Positions 40,021-50,896 of a stretch of DNA of 50,896 nt are shown here, one piece after another. A program made the translations under genes and the position numbers. The notes under the pieces are model-generated. The model was not told the origin of the DNA and searched no databases. It saw only the letters and a list, made by a program, of their open reading frames with translations. The DNA lies in assembly GCA_903902855.1 (NCBI GenBank), contig CAIUWK010000077.1:1-50896 (forward strand). Reading direction: 5' to 3'. How positions within the stretch are numbered: position 1 is the stretch's first letter; each line of letters starts with the position of its first letter. The DNA is from an uncultured Geobacter sp. (GTDB taxonomy: Bacteria; Desulfobacterota; Desulfuromonadia; Geobacterales; CAIOGM01).

Positions 40021-41976
40021 TCATGGCGTCAGCTCCGGAGTGCGGGGGAGTTTGACGGTAAAGGTCGTCCCTTTCCCCATAACGCTCTCCAGAAGCAGTT
40101 CCCCCCCATGTCTCTTGATGATCTCATGGGAGATGCTCAGCCCCAGGCCGGTTCCCTTTCCCTCCTCCTTGGTGGAGAAGAAGGGGTCGAAGATTTTCTC
40201 CTGGAGCTCATCGGGGATGCCGCTGCCGGTGTCGCTCACCGAGGCGTAGACGAATTCAGGGTCGTGCCAGCAGCGCAGCACGATCTCTCCCGGCGGGGTA
40301 ATGGCCTGACCGGCATTCACCAGCAGGTTGAGGAAGACCTGGTTCAGTTGTCCGGGGTGACCCGAGAGTTCCGGCCCAGGAGCATACTCCTTCCGGATGA
40401 CGGCCTGATACTTCAATTCATTCCAGCAGATATGCAGCGCTCTCTCCAGGCAGTTCTCCAGGGAGAGTGGCTGCATATGCATCGCATCCATGCGGGAAAA
40501 GTTTTTCAGATCCAGAACGATATTCGTGACCCGCTGGGCCCCGTCCAGGGACTCCTCGATGAGATCGACGCCATCTTCCATGATAGTTGCAATATCCAGC
40601 GCCTCCCTCTGGGCGGCGATCAGCTTCCGTTGCCGCGGTGTGTGGCTGACAGCATCGGCCTCCTCCCTGATCCGGTCGAAGCTGACCACCTGGTCAAAAT
40701 AGCGGGAGAGAACCCGCAGGTTGCTGGTGATATACCCCATGGGATTATTGATCTCATGGGCCACGCCGGCGGCCAGTTGCCCCAGAGAGACCATTTTCTC
40801 ATTATGCATGAGCGCCTGGTCCTTATCCCGGTTCTTCTTGACCTCGTCCGTCACCCGCTCTTCAAGTTGCGCATTTAGCTGTTCAAGCTGCTCCTGGGTC
40901 GCGCGGCGTTGGGCGACCTCTTGCCTCAGGAGCTCTGCCTGCTCTTTCAGGGTCGTCTCGCTCTTTTTGCGGGCCGTGATATCCCGGAGAATCCCCACCG
41001 CATGCCAGCGGCCGCTGATCCGGAAGCTGGAGAGTGACAGCTCCACGGGGAACTCTTCGCCGTTTTTCCGGAGGGAGGTGAGTTCGCGGGTCATATTAAT
41101 CCCCTTCCCCTCCCCGGTGCGGGCAAAATAGTCACTGGCCGCATGGTAGGCGGCGCAGTGCTGGGGAAGGGTCAACAGCGGGTGCAGGGATTGACCCATG
41201 AGCTCATCAGCCCCATAGCCGAAGATCCGCTCCGCTGCCGGGTTCCAGAAGGTGACCAAGTCTTGGTCATCCAGCAAGATGATGGCATCGGTGGCGGCGT
41301 TACCGAAGGTGCGAAATTTCTGTTCGCTTTCAGTCAGCTCCTCCACCAGCACCTTGAGCCGTGTCTGCTCACGCTCCAACTCCGCCTCGGCCGTCGCTCT
41401 CCGCTCTTCCGTGGCCGCGAATTCCAGGGCATACCCCATGTCGGCGCAGATCTCCACCAAGAGCTTCTCTTCATCGGCGGAAAAGAAGTCGCATTCCGAG
41501 GAGTAGATGACCAGGGCGGCCAAAGTGCCGGAGGGGAGCCGCACCGGAAACGCGGCATTGGCGTTAAAGCCGTAAAGGGCCGACTGGGCTCTCCAGGGGT
41601 ACATGAAGGGGTTGGCCGGGATATCGTTGCAGATGACGGGACGGTTCTCCCTGATGGCGGTCCCCGTGGGACCGCGCCCCAGGGGAATGTCTCGCACGGA
41701 GGTCCGGATCGAGGCGAGATACCCATGGCTATCGCCGTGAGAGGCCTCGGGCACGATCCATCCTTCGGCATCGGGAATGCCGAACCAAGCCATCCTGAAT
41801 TCCCCCACCTCCACCAGTATGCGGCAGATCTCCCGGAGCAATTCCTGTTGTCCTGTTTTACGAGTAATGGCCCGATTAACGGAGCTGAGCACCGCATAGA
41901 GCCGATTAACGTGCCGTAGACGGCGTGTCTGTGAAGAGTCGGCGTCGGCCTCAAATGCTGTCGATTCAGGAAGCAC
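40021..41976 (-). CDS. Soluble sensor histidine kinase, GAF + PAS
   Basis: 651 residues, no transmembrane segment, so cytoplasmic. GAF domain about 35-190 (LGRGPTGTAIRENRPVICND). A PAS domain about 215-340 (TDAIILLDDQDLVTFWNPAA, ending RDITARKKSE), a coiled coil, HisKA with H407 in GVAHEINNPMGYITSN, HATPase with NAGQAITPPGEIVL and GTGLGLSISHEI. The start is GTG at 41976 with GGAGG 8 nt upstream; the only nearby ATG runs into a stop at once. 14 bases separate it from the response regulator at 41991, so the order is regulator then kinase. Confidence 0.92.
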   Translation of the reverse strand: MLPESTAFEADADSSQTRRLRHVNRLYAVLSSVNRAITRKTGQQELLREICRILVEVGEFRMAWFGIPDAEGWIVPEASHGDSHGYLASIRTSVRDIPLGRGPTGTAIRENRPVICNDIPANPFMYPWRAQSALYGFNANAAFPVRLPSGTLAALVIYSSECDFFSADEEKLLVEICADMGYALEFAATEERRATAEAELEREQTRLKVLVEELTESEQKFRTFGNAATDAIILLDDQDLVTFWNPAAERIFGYGADELMGQSLHPLLTLPQHCAAYHAASDYFARTGEGKGINMTRELTSLRKNGEEFPVELSLSSFRISGRWHAVGILRDITARKKSETTLKEQAELLRQEVAQRRATQEQLEQLNAQLEERVTDEVKKNRDKDQALMHNEKMVSLGQLAAGVAHEINNPMGYITSNLRVLSRYFDQVVSFDRIREEADAVSHTPRQRKLIAAQREALDIATIMEDGVDLIEESLDGAQRVTNIVLDLKNFSRMDAMHMQPLSLENCLERALHICWNELKYQAVIRKEYAPGPELSGHPGQLNQVFLNLLVNAGQAITPPGEIVLRCWHDPEFVYASVSDTGSGIPDELQEKIFDPFFSTKEEGKGTGLGLSISHEIIKRHGGELLLESVMGKGTTFTVKLPRTPELTP

Positions 41977-41990
41977 GCATGATCCTCCGG

Positions 41991-42407
41991 TTATCGTCGT
42001 ATGAGGCTTCGCACCGCCTCCAGCAGTTCCTGGTCGTCCCAGGGTTTGGCGAGAATCCGGTAGGCCCCCCCCTGATTGATGGCGTCCGAGGCGGCCTGGA
42101 GATCGGCATAGCCGGTGAGGATTATCCGGGGGACGTCGGGGACCAGGCTTTTGGCCGCTTCCAGAAAGACCGAGCCGCTCATCTCCGGCATCCGCTGATC
42201 GCTGAGGATCAGGGCGATGTTCCCGGTATTCTGGATGATGTCCAGCCCCTCCTTTCCCGAGGTGGCGGTGAGTACCTGGAACGGCTCTCGGCGAAAGAGC
42301 CGTTTCAGTGACTTGAGAATATTCTCTTCGTCATCCACGCAGAGAATATTGATCGGCTCTTCTGCCGGGATCTTGCTGCTGTTCGGGTTGTTGTCCGGCA
42401 TGTTCAT
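41991..42407 (-). CDS. Single-domain response regulator
   Basis: A 138-residue receiver. CVDDEENILKSL, phosphoacceptor D70 in SDQRMPEMSG, ILTGYAD and the beta5 lysine in ILAKPWDDQELLEAV. Strong AGGAGG ribosome-binding site. Close paralogue of the one at 36781. It lies between two kinases (107 bases after the CHASE kinase, 14 before the GAF kinase), so cognate partner is not certain. Confidence 0.93.
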   Translation of the reverse strand: MNMPDNNPNSSKIPAEEPINILCVDDEENILKSLKRLFRREPFQVLTATSGKEGLDIIQNTGNIALILSDQRMPEMSGSVFLEAAKSLVPDVPRIILTGYADLQAASDAINQGGAYRILAKPWDDQELLEAVRSLIRR

Positions 42408-42514
42408 GGTGTTTCCTCCTGGATGCGGGGCTGTTTGATCGTGATGTTATGATTCTATGGGCGAAGCTGTAACTGCTCGCTGTCGCAAAAATAGAGCCGG
42501 AGCTGGCGGTTCGT

Positions 42515-44953
42515 TCATGCCTGCTCCCGGGGAGTGAGAGGGAGTCTCACCGTGAAGCTCGTTCCCCGGCCGGGAGCGCTCTCCACCAGGATTTCTCCCC
42601 GGTGCCTCTTGACGATCTCATGAGAGATGCTGAGTCCCAGGCCGGTCCCCTGACCCACCTCCTTGGTGGTGAAGAAGGGGTCAAAAATCCGCTCCATGAT
42701 CTCCGGGGGGATACCTTTCCCGTTGTCGCTCACCGAGGCAGAGGCGAAAAAGTCATCGTGCCAGCACCTCAGTACGATCTCTCCCGGCGGGGTGATGGCC
42801 TGGCCGGCATTGACCAGCAGATTGAGAAAGACCTGGTTCAGCTGGCCGGGGTGGCAGAGGATTTCCTGTCCCGGTTCATAGCTCTTCCGGATGTCGGCCA
42901 CGTATTTCAGCTCGTTGTAGCAGATGGTCAGGGCGCTCTCCAGGCAGGAGCTCAGCTCCACCCACTCCTGCTCCAGCGCATCCACCCGGGAAAAGCTCTT
43001 CAGATCTTTTACGATCTTGGAGACCCGCTGTGCGCCGTCCAGGGATTCCGTAATGAGATCGACGCCGTCTTCCAGGATCTGCTCTATCTCCTGGGTCTCC
43101 CTTTCGGCGACAAGCGTCTCCCGGGTGGGGGAGGGGAGCCGGGGGAGTCCCTCTTCCCGAAGAATCCGGTCGAAGCGGATCAGTTGTTGGAAGTATTCGC
43201 CCAAAGTGCGCAGATTACTGGAGATGAACCCCATGGGATTGTTGATCTCATGGGCCACGCCGGCGGCCAGTTGCCCGATGGAGGCCATCTTCTCGTTCTG
43301 CATGAGCGACTGATCCTTGTCCCGGTTTTTGTGTACCTCGTCGGCAACCCGTTGTTCCAGCCCCGCGTTCAGAGCCTCAAGCTCATGCTGCTGGCGCAGC
43401 AGCATCCCCTGGGCCTTGCGGCGTTCGGTAACCTCCTGCTGCAGCTGTTCCGACTGGGCCAGCAGGGTGGCCTCGGTCCGCTTCCGGTCGGTGATGTCGA
43501 TGAAGGTCACCACCGCTCCCACTACCCGTCCCTTCTGGTGTTGAGGGTTTGACCAGTACTCCACGGGAAAACTGGTGCCGTCCCTGCGCCAAAACAGTTC
43601 CTCGGTGACATGGCAGCCGGTATTTTCCTGGAACGCCTTGAAAATGGAGCAGGTTTCTACGGGAAAGGGGACCCCCTGTTCAAGGGAATGATGAATCTGG
43701 TCGTGCATGTTTTTTCCCAACAGGTCAGCCTCGGATGGATAGCCCAGCATCCGGAGACAGGCGGGATTACAGAACGTGCAGCAGCCGTCGGTGTCGATGC
43801 CGTAGATGGCCTCCCCCACCGTATTCAGGATCAGACGAGTTTTTTCTTCACTCTCTCGCAGCTCTTGCGTCATGTCCCGGGCCAGTTCCAGGGCCTTGTT
43901 ACGGGTGGTCAGCAGGGTGAAGGCGATATAGCTCAGGAGAAAGCTGACCAGTATCCCTCCGGCCAGGGCTGACCGGGAGCCGATCCGGTTGAATTCATGG
44001 TCAAAGGGGGGGAGTGTCCGAAAGACAAAGGTCCAGGTTCTTCCATACTCCACCACCCGGACGCTCTTCGTCAATTCCGACCGGTACCCCTCCGGGAGTG
44101 AGAGCTTCTCGCTGTACAGCGTACTGAACATGAGTCGTTCCTGCCGGGCCGTCTCACCGTCGAAGATTTCGAAGGCGATTTCTTTCGGCACCTTACCCAG
44201 GGTCCCGTACACATAGTCTTTCATCCTGATGGGACTGTAGACGAATCCCTTGATGGCTTCCCGTCGCAGTTCCGGGGTATCGGTGGGCATTCCCCGATGG
44301 TAGAGCGGCAGGTACATGAGGAGGCCGATCTGTTTATCCTTCTCGGTTTCCTGAACGAGGATGATCCTGCTGGCGATGGTGGTGACCCCTTCGCTGAGGG
44401 CCTTGTCCATGGCCGCCCGGCGGTTGGCCTCGGAGTACATGTCGTAGCCGAAGGCCCGCTCGTTACGCCAGGTGAAAGGTTCCAGGTAGATGATGGAGGT
44501 ATAAAACGGACGTTCCCCCGGTGGCTTGATGACGTACTCCGGGAACCCCTCACTCCGGATTTTTTTGATGTTGGCCTCTTTCTCCTCCGGCTTCAACCAG
44601 ACGGAATAGCCGACTCCCAGTATCCCCGGGTGGTTCTGGTTCAGCTGCAGGGAGGTGACGTACCGGCGCCAGACGTCCCGGGAAGCATCCCCCGTTGCGT
44701 TGAAGAGGCCGGTGCCCCCCTTGAGCACCTGCTCATGTTCATGGAGCCGCTGGTCCAGGGTCGTGGTTATTTCGTCGACTTTTGCGTTGAAGAGGTGTAC
44801 GGCCTTCTGGTGGATGCCGTCATCCAGCATCCGCCACATCCCCACCGTTGTTATCAGGCTGATGAGCAGCACCACTGCCGGCACCGATTTTCCCCGCAGG
44901 GCTTTACCTCGCAAAATTCTGCCGAGGGGAGAGTTTATTGTGCCAATGGTCAT
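42515..44953 (-). CDS. Sensor histidine kinase with CHASE and PAS domains
   Basis: 812 residues. TM1 about 24-43, a CHASE domain about 75-290 (TGLFNATGDASRDVWRRYV, then FGYDMYSEANRRAAMDKAL) and TM2 about 333-350. PAS about 370-490 (YGIDTDGCCTFCNPACLRML), HisKA with H568 in GVAHEINNPMGFISSN, HATPase (NLLVNAGQAITPPGEIVL, DNGKGI, GTGLGLSISHEIVKRH). CHASE domains sense small extracellular ligands such as cytokinins, aromatics or short peptides; the ligand here is unknown. 165 bases lie between it and the upstream HD-GYP regulator; 107 bases precede the response regulator downstream. Confidence 0.93.
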   Translation of the reverse strand: MTIGTINSPLGRILRGKALRGKSVPAVVLLISLITTVGMWRMLDDGIHQKAVHLFNAKVDEITTTLDQRLHEHEQVLKGGTGLFNATGDASRDVWRRYVTSLQLNQNHPGILGVGYSVWLKPEEKEANIKKIRSEGFPEYVIKPPGERPFYTSIIYLEPFTWRNERAFGYDMYSEANRRAAMDKALSEGVTTIASRIILVQETEKDKQIGLLMYLPLYHRGMPTDTPELRREAIKGFVYSPIRMKDYVYGTLGKVPKEIAFEIFDGETARQERLMFSTLYSEKLSLPEGYRSELTKSVRVVEYGRTWTFVFRTLPPFDHEFNRIGSRSALAGGILVSFLLSYIAFTLLTTRNKALELARDMTQELRESEEKTRLILNTVGEAIYGIDTDGCCTFCNPACLRMLGYPSEADLLGKNMHDQIHHSLEQGVPFPVETCSIFKAFQENTGCHVTEELFWRRDGTSFPVEYWSNPQHQKGRVVGAVVTFIDITDRKRTEATLLAQSEQLQQEVTERRKAQGMLLRQQHELEALNAGLEQRVADEVHKNRDKDQSLMQNEKMASIGQLAAGVAHEINNPMGFISSNLRTLGEYFQQLIRFDRILREEGLPRLPSPTRETLVAERETQEIEQILEDGVDLITESLDGAQRVSKIVKDLKSFSRVDALEQEWVELSSCLESALTICYNELKYVADIRKSYEPGQEILCHPGQLNQVFLNLLVNAGQAITPPGEIVLRCWHDDFFASASVSDNGKGIPPEIMERIFDPFFTTKEVGQGTGLGLSISHEIVKRHRGEILVESAPGRGTSFTVRLPLTPREQA

Positions 44954-45118
44954 GGCGTTGCCTTTTCATCGCACGTCTGCCCAGCGCCCCTGGTCACTGC
45001 GATTTTGTGCACTGCCGGTGCTTGAGCGCAAGAGCTGCATGATGACCATGTTCTTTACGTACGCGCCGCCGTCTACTGGAGGAACCGACAGGTAACGGTG
45101 CAGACCATCGAGATGACA

Positions 45119-46441
45119 TCAGCATTGTTTTACGATATGAGTGGTTCTATTCAGCGGAATATACATCTGATAACGCTTCAAAGAGTCCATGACCGTGGGG
45201 GTCACCTCGCCCCGTTCAGCCACCAGAACCCCCCGGCTGCTGTAGATGTCGCGGGTCAACACCATGCCGAGTTTCAGCTCCTTGAGGAAAAGTTCCTGTT
45301 CGACGACGCTCTTCTGCACCGCTCGGGGATCTTCCAGGACCTCTTTGATGGCCAGATTGGCGGCGGATGCCAGGGCCGGATCGAAGAGCACCCCCATGAC
45401 CGGCGTCAGTTTTCTGGTCACCTGGTATTTGGCGTCCATCCCGGCTTCCGGGGAGTAGGCCTTGTCGATGAAGCTGGCCAGGTGGACGATGCGTGACCCC
45501 AGCGGGATCTGCTCGCCGGCCAGTCCGTCGGGAAAACCGTTCCCTTCATACTCCTCATGATGATGCCGGATGATCCGGCCGATCTCGTCCAGCTCGTCGC
45601 TAACTTTCAGGGCCTGCTGCCCTTTGACGGCGTGGGCCCGGTATTCGGCCAGTTCGTCGTTGTTCAGCGTCTCCGGACTCTTGGAGATCACCCGGTCGGA
45701 GACGCAGAGGAGACCGATGTCATGGAGGAGTGCCGCGTTTCTGAGGAGATCACGTCGGGACTGGGGAAGATTAAGGGTTCTCGTCATGGATTCCGTCAGC
45801 GCCGCCACGTTGCGGGAATGTCTGCTGAGCTTCTGGTTGCGCTGGTCCAGCAGATCGGCAAACATGAGCATGATGGCGTCACTGTTCTTCTTGGTGAGGT
45901 CAACCTGCTGGCGGAATTCTTCCAGCTTTTTACGGAGTTGCGCCGTCTGTTGCAAGACCCGCTGTTTGAGATTGATGTTCCACTCCTCCAACTCCGATTT
46001 GAGCCGCTGGTTCTCCTGGACCAGCTGATACCGCTGCCATCCGTCACGTACGGCCAGGATCAGCTCCTGTTCGTTCCACGGCTTCACCAGAAAGCGCTGG
46101 GCCCCTCCCTGGTTGATGGCGGCGATGGCGGCGGACATGTCCGCATACCCGGTGAGAATCATCCGGGGGATATCGGGGGCCACAAGCGCTGCCTGCTGGA
46201 GGAATTCCGTGCCGGTCATCTCCGGCATCCTCTGGTCACTGATGATCAGGCCGATGCCGACGGTACTCTGCAGTATCTCCAGGGCTTTCCGGCCCGAGGT
46301 GGCGGTGAGGACCTTGAACGATTCCGTACGAAAGAGCCGGGTCAATGCCTTGAGAATATTCTCTTCGTCATCCACGCAGAGAATGAGGAGTGGTTGCTCC
46401 GCCAGGGGCGCGGACGGTTCCAGTGCCGGATATTCGTTCAT
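45119..46441 (-). CDS. Response regulator with HD-GYP cyclic-di-GMP phosphodiesterase domain
   Basis: 440 residues, RpfG-like. Receiver 1-125 with phosphoacceptor D69 in SDQRMPEMTG and lysine in FLVKPWNEQ. A linker helix leads to an HD-GYP domain about 195-370: RHSRNVAALTES, HDIG (LLHDIGLLCVSD), HAVKGQQAL, HHHEEYEGNGFPDG and a helix with ASFIDKAYSPE. The HD pair is present, but the following K is L and the GYP motif reads GFP. Probable product: hydrolysis of cyclic-di-GMP under control of the upstream kinase. The start overlaps that kinase stop by 4 bases (ATGA), strong evidence that the kinase at 46438 is its partner. Confidence 0.93.
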   Translation of the reverse strand: MNEYPALEPSAPLAEQPLLILCVDDEENILKALTRLFRTESFKVLTATSGRKALEILQSTVGIGLIISDQRMPEMTGTEFLQQAALVAPDIPRMILTGYADMSAAIAAINQGGAQRFLVKPWNEQELILAVRDGWQRYQLVQENQRLKSELEEWNINLKQRVLQQTAQLRKKLEEFRQQVDLTKKNSDAIMLMFADLLDQRNQKLSRHSRNVAALTESMTRTLNLPQSRRDLLRNAALLHDIGLLCVSDRVISKSPETLNNDELAEYRAHAVKGQQALKVSDELDEIGRIIRHHHEEYEGNGFPDGLAGEQIPLGSRIVHLASFIDKAYSPEAGMDAKYQVTRKLTPVMGVLFDPALASAANLAIKEVLEDPRAVQKSVVEQELFLKELKLGMVLTRDIYSSRGVLVAERGEVTPTVMDSLKRYQMYIPLNRTTHIVKQC

Positions 46442-48291
46442 GCTCGTCTCTCCGTGTTACGTGGCAATTTGACGGTAAAGGTCGTCCCCCGGCTGGAACT
46501 CTCCAGCAGGATCTCTCCGTTATGCTTGGTTATGATGTCACGGGTAATGCTTAACCCCAAGCCGATCCCTTTGCCGACCTCTTTGGTGGTGAAAAACGGT
46601 TCGAAAATTCGATCTCGAAGGTCATCCGGGATGCCGTGGCCGTCGTCACTCACGGAGACGAAGACAAAATCATCATCATACCGGCTCTTCAGGGTAATGG
46701 TTCCCGGGGAAGTAACCGCCTGTCCGGCGTTGATCAACAGGTTCATGAAAACCTGGTTCAACTGCCCCGGATGGCAGGAGACCGGAGGGAGCGGTTCGGT
46801 CTCTTTGATCACCGTTGCCAAATATTTGAGATTGTTGTTGACGATGTTCAGCGCGTTTTCCAGGCAGTTGGTCAGGTCGGTCTCTTCATATTCCGGAGCA
46901 TCGATGCGCGAAAAGCTCCTCAGATCACGGACGATACGCGACACTCGCTCGGCCCCCTCCAGTGATTCCTTCACCAGGTCGATGCCGTCTTCCAGGATAA
47001 AATGCAGATCGAGCTCTTCTTCCGTTGCCGCCAACTCTAGGCTGAGTTCCGGAGTTGCCGTCTGCTCCAGGGCCGTCCGTTGTGCCTGCATAAAGCTGCT
47101 CATGGCCCCGAAATAGAGGGTGAGCCGCCGCAGGTTGCTGGTGATGAACCCCATGGGGTTGTTGATCTCATGGGCGACCCCCGCCGCCAGCTGGCCGATG
47201 GAGGCCAGTTTTTCGTTTTGCAGCACCATCAGATCTTTGCCGCGGCTTATTTCGATCTCTTCCTGGACGCGCCGTTCCAGGGTACGGTTCAGCAGTTCCG
47301 CTTCCCCTTCCCGGAGGGCCGCTTCCTCAAGGCGGGTTTTGAGGATGGTGTTTCTAGTGGTCAGCAGGAAGACGAGCACCATCCCGGTGAGGATGGCCAG
47401 CGCCATGAGTGCGGTGGCTATGAGTATCCGACGGGGATGCCCCATGTCGAATTTGCCCGCCGGAATGAAATTGATAATTGCCAGAGGGGTTCCGTGGATG
47501 TCGGTTCTGGTGGCCAGGAGATGAGTCTCTGCCGGGAGTGGTGTCAGGAGGCCGGGAACCAGTCTCGGAGGGGAACTCTGCAGGGTGGGGGGGAGCAGCG
47601 TCCGGTCTTCCTGCGGCAGGAAGAGATACCGCTCGTCCATGGTCAGGGCGACCACCTCCTGCGAACCTTCCTTATTCCCCACGAAGTGGGTATAAACTAA
47701 AGAGAGGGGGATTATTCCCAGCACCTGACCGACGAGTTTATCCTTGAAGATGCAGGGGAGTGAAATGACGATGCGGGAGCCCCCCCCAAGGGTGTCGATG
47801 AGGAAATAGGTCCGGTTGTCCCGCCTCACGAAAGTGGACCAATCTCTCTTGTCGGAGGGAGCATCACTATGACCGCTCAGGGCAAGTGTTTTTCCGTCGG
47901 GAGTGAGGAATATGACCCGGTTGTAGAGTTGTCGCTGTTCCAGGCGGCTCTTCCGGTTGAATTTTTCGAACTGTTCCTGCACGGCCGCCAGGCTGGCGCT
48001 GAGACCGTATTCCAGGGACATCCCCAGAGCCTGGTTCTCAAAATAGATGGCGATTTCCCGGGCCTCCGCCAACTCGGTGAGGGCGTTGATCTGGGCGCTG
48101 AAAAAATAGCTTGCGGCGTTAGCCCGTCGATCCGATTCCTGGATGAGCTGGCGGCGCTGAGATTCCTGTAACGCCACCTGAGCCTGGTAGTGGGCCACAA
48201 CCATATACCCCACGTAGCCGATCAACGCCAGGCAGACCATTACCGCTGAAATCTTGCTGAAGGAGAATAGTTTTGTAATAATGCGAGACAT
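46438..48291 (-). CDS. Sensor histidine kinase with Cache-like periplasmic sensor
   Basis: 617 residues. TM1 about 13-33, periplasmic domain about 40-283 with a double-Cache-like pattern (YNRVIFLTPDGKTLALSG, YFLIDTLGGGSRIVISLP), TM2 about 290-312. Short coiled coil, HisKA with H374 in GVAHEINNPMGFITSN, HATPase with NLLINAGQAVTSPGTITL and GIGLGLSITRDII. Cache sensors bind small organic ligands in the periplasm. It is coupled by an ATGA overlap to the HD-GYP regulator downstream and lies 87 bases after cheB. Confidence 0.92.
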   Translation of the reverse strand: MSRIITKLFSFSKISAVMVCLALIGYVGYMVVAHYQAQVALQESQRRQLIQESDRRANAASYFFSAQINALTELAEAREIAIYFENQALGMSLEYGLSASLAAVQEQFEKFNRKSRLEQRQLYNRVIFLTPDGKTLALSGHSDAPSDKRDWSTFVRRDNRTYFLIDTLGGGSRIVISLPCIFKDKLVGQVLGIIPLSLVYTHFVGNKEGSQEVVALTMDERYLFLPQEDRTLLPPTLQSSPPRLVPGLLTPLPAETHLLATRTDIHGTPLAIINFIPAGKFDMGHPRRILIATALMALAILTGMVLVFLLTTRNTILKTRLEEAALREGEAELLNRTLERRVQEEIEISRGKDLMVLQNEKLASIGQLAAGVAHEINNPMGFITSNLRRLTLYFGAMSSFMQAQRTALEQTATPELSLELAATEEELDLHFILEDGIDLVKESLEGAERVSRIVRDLRSFSRIDAPEYEETDLTNCLENALNIVNNNLKYLATVIKETEPLPPVSCHPGQLNQVFMNLLINAGQAVTSPGTITLKSRYDDDFVFVSVSDDGHGIPDDLRDRIFEPFFTTKEVGKGIGLGLSITRDIITKHNGEILLESSSRGTTFTVKLPRNTERRA

Positions 48292-48378
48292 CGTTTTTTT
48301 TTGCCCGTAAGTGGTCTGTCAGACTCCTGCTGATGCTGTAATCGGGAACCATATCATATTTCCGTAGAGTTGATCCAA

Positions 48379-50312
<1,934 letters not shown>

Positions 50313-50330
50313 TTCCGGGTTATTAAAACC

Positions 50331-50372
50331 GGTGACTGGTAATTGGGTAGTGGTGACTGGTCCCTGATCCAC
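50331..50372. repeat. GGTGACTGGT repeat in the cheR leader
   Basis: GGTGACTGGT occurs at 50331-50340 and again, shifted, within 50352-50361, separated by an imperfect unit, in the 70 bases between the MCP stop and the likely cheR start. Similar in type to the short tandem arrays at 16927-17060. Confidence 0.5.
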
Positions 50373-50383
50373 AGTCACCGATT

Positions 50384-50896
50384 TCAAAACATCTCGAAAT
50401 TGCTGTCCAGATCGTCGTGGCTGTTCATGATCAGATCGTGCCCCCCCACGTTGGCTGCTCCCTTGGTCCCGGTGTAGGCGACCCCTTTGGGGGCGATTCT
50501 CCTGGGGAGCGCCTTGGGTTTCTGGGGTATTACCCGGGATGAGCCGGACCCCCGGCTGTCGCCGATCTTGAAGAAGGCCACGGTCCCCTGAAGCTGCTCC
50601 GCCTGCGAGGAGAGCTCCTCGGCGGTGGAGGCCATCTCCTCGGCGGCGGAGGCGTTCTGCTGGATCACCTGATCCAGTTGCTGGATCGCCTTGTTTATCT
50701 GCCCGGCCCCGGAGTCCTGCTCCTTGCTGGCGGCGTTGATCTCCTGCACCAGTTCCGCGGTCTTCTGGATGTCCGGGAGCATCCGGTTCAGCATCTCCCC
50801 GGCCCGTTCCGCCACCTCCACGCTGGAGGTGGAGAGCTCGGAGATCTCCCGGGCCGCCTGCTGGCTCCGTTCGGCCAGCTTGCGCACCTCCGAGGC
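50384..50896 (-). CDS. Methyl-accepting chemotaxis protein, C-terminal part (runs off the window)
   Basis: The last ~170 residues of an MCP; the rest lies to the right. Visible: the end of the signalling domain coiled coil ([20 protein letters not shown], then [20 protein letters not shown] and [15 protein letters not shown]). The typical QNASAAEE methylation-helix sequence is present. A disordered linker follows, ending ...SNFEMF. The final NFEMF resembles the NWETF-type pentapeptide that tethers CheR and CheB to high-abundance receptors. Cheb/cheR genes lie directly downstream, consistent with a dedicated receptor. Confidence 0.95.
   Translation of the reverse strand, partial: ASEVRKLAERSQQAAREISELSTSSVEVAERAGEMLNRMLPDIQKTAELVQEINAASKEQDSGAGQINKAIQQLDQVIQQNASAAEEMASTAEELSSQAEQLQGTVAFFKIGDSRGSGSSRVIPQKPKALPRRIAPKGVAYTGTKGAANVGGHDLIMNSHDDLDSNFEMF

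Noticed and set aside
50313..50387. N-terminal extension of cheR from TTG overlapping the MCP stop
   Set aside because: The 25 residues are encoded by GTGACTGGT-type repeats and are not family-like, although TTGA coupling cannot be fully excluded.

Overview
The window looks like a chromosomal stretch from a motile, mesophilic deltaproteobacterium of the Geobacter type (Desulfuromonadales/Geobacterales). I infer this from GC-rich coding sequence, clusters of histidine kinases with near-identical HEINNP/CHPGQ cores, a bacteriohemerythrin, cheB-cheR next to a chemoreceptor, sigma-28-like promoters, very large secreted repeat proteins, and intergenic spacers packed with dispersed palindromic repeats. 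No alignment could be run, so the species is not assigned.

Layout. (1) 0.2-5.1 kb, minus strand: a tightly coupled type I restriction-modification operon, hsdM - HEPN - MNT nucleotidyltransferase - hsdS - AlbA_2/Schlafen-like ATPase, with overlapping stop/start codons. No hsdR is visible and it may lie beyond the left edge. hsdM carries an in-frame palindromic repeat. (2) 5.3-12.4 kb: a pseudo-receiver protein, a small exported membrane protein behind a sigma-54-like promoter, and a 1645-aa secreted protein (14 kelch-like repeats plus seven putative-Ig domains) flanked by two direct copies of a 169-bp structured repeat. (3) 12.5-21.2 kb: a tRNA with CAT anticodon, a DppD/DppF pair of transporter ATPases, an ArsR-type regulator with a palindrome in its promoter, the ABC-F factor EttA, two lipoproteins, a small unknown protein, a SPOR-domain protein and a polysaccharide deacetylase-like protein. 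(4) 21.5-28.6 kb: a ~2360-aa secreted protein with a PA14 domain, a glycoside-hydrolase-like core, FN3 repeats and two discoidin domains, followed by a probable transposase remnant. (5) 29-31.6 kb: an M3 oligoendopeptidase and a double receiver-like protein.

(6) 31.6-35.2 kb: a motility-associated island (YaaR/DUF327, a small unknown, a SprA-related metalloprotease-like protein, CheD, a low-complexity unknown). Up to five of its starts have sequences resembling sigma-28 promoters with a 15-nt spacer. One lies within a triplicated 49-bp tandem repeat. (7) 35.3-50.9 kb, minus strand: a signalling array running MCP (partial) - cheR - cheB - kinase - REC/HD-GYP - kinase - response regulator - kinase - kinase - (remnant regulator/kinase) - response regulator - HD-GYP-like protein - bacteriohemerythrin. 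The four kinases share almost the same catalytic region but have different sensors (Cache-like, CHASE+PAS, GAF+PAS, multi-HAMP). They probably arose by duplication of kinase-regulator units; one collapsed unit survives as a pseudogene at 37.2-37.5 kb. The likely theme of regions 6 and 7 is chemotaxis and cyclic-di-GMP control of motility or surface behaviour.
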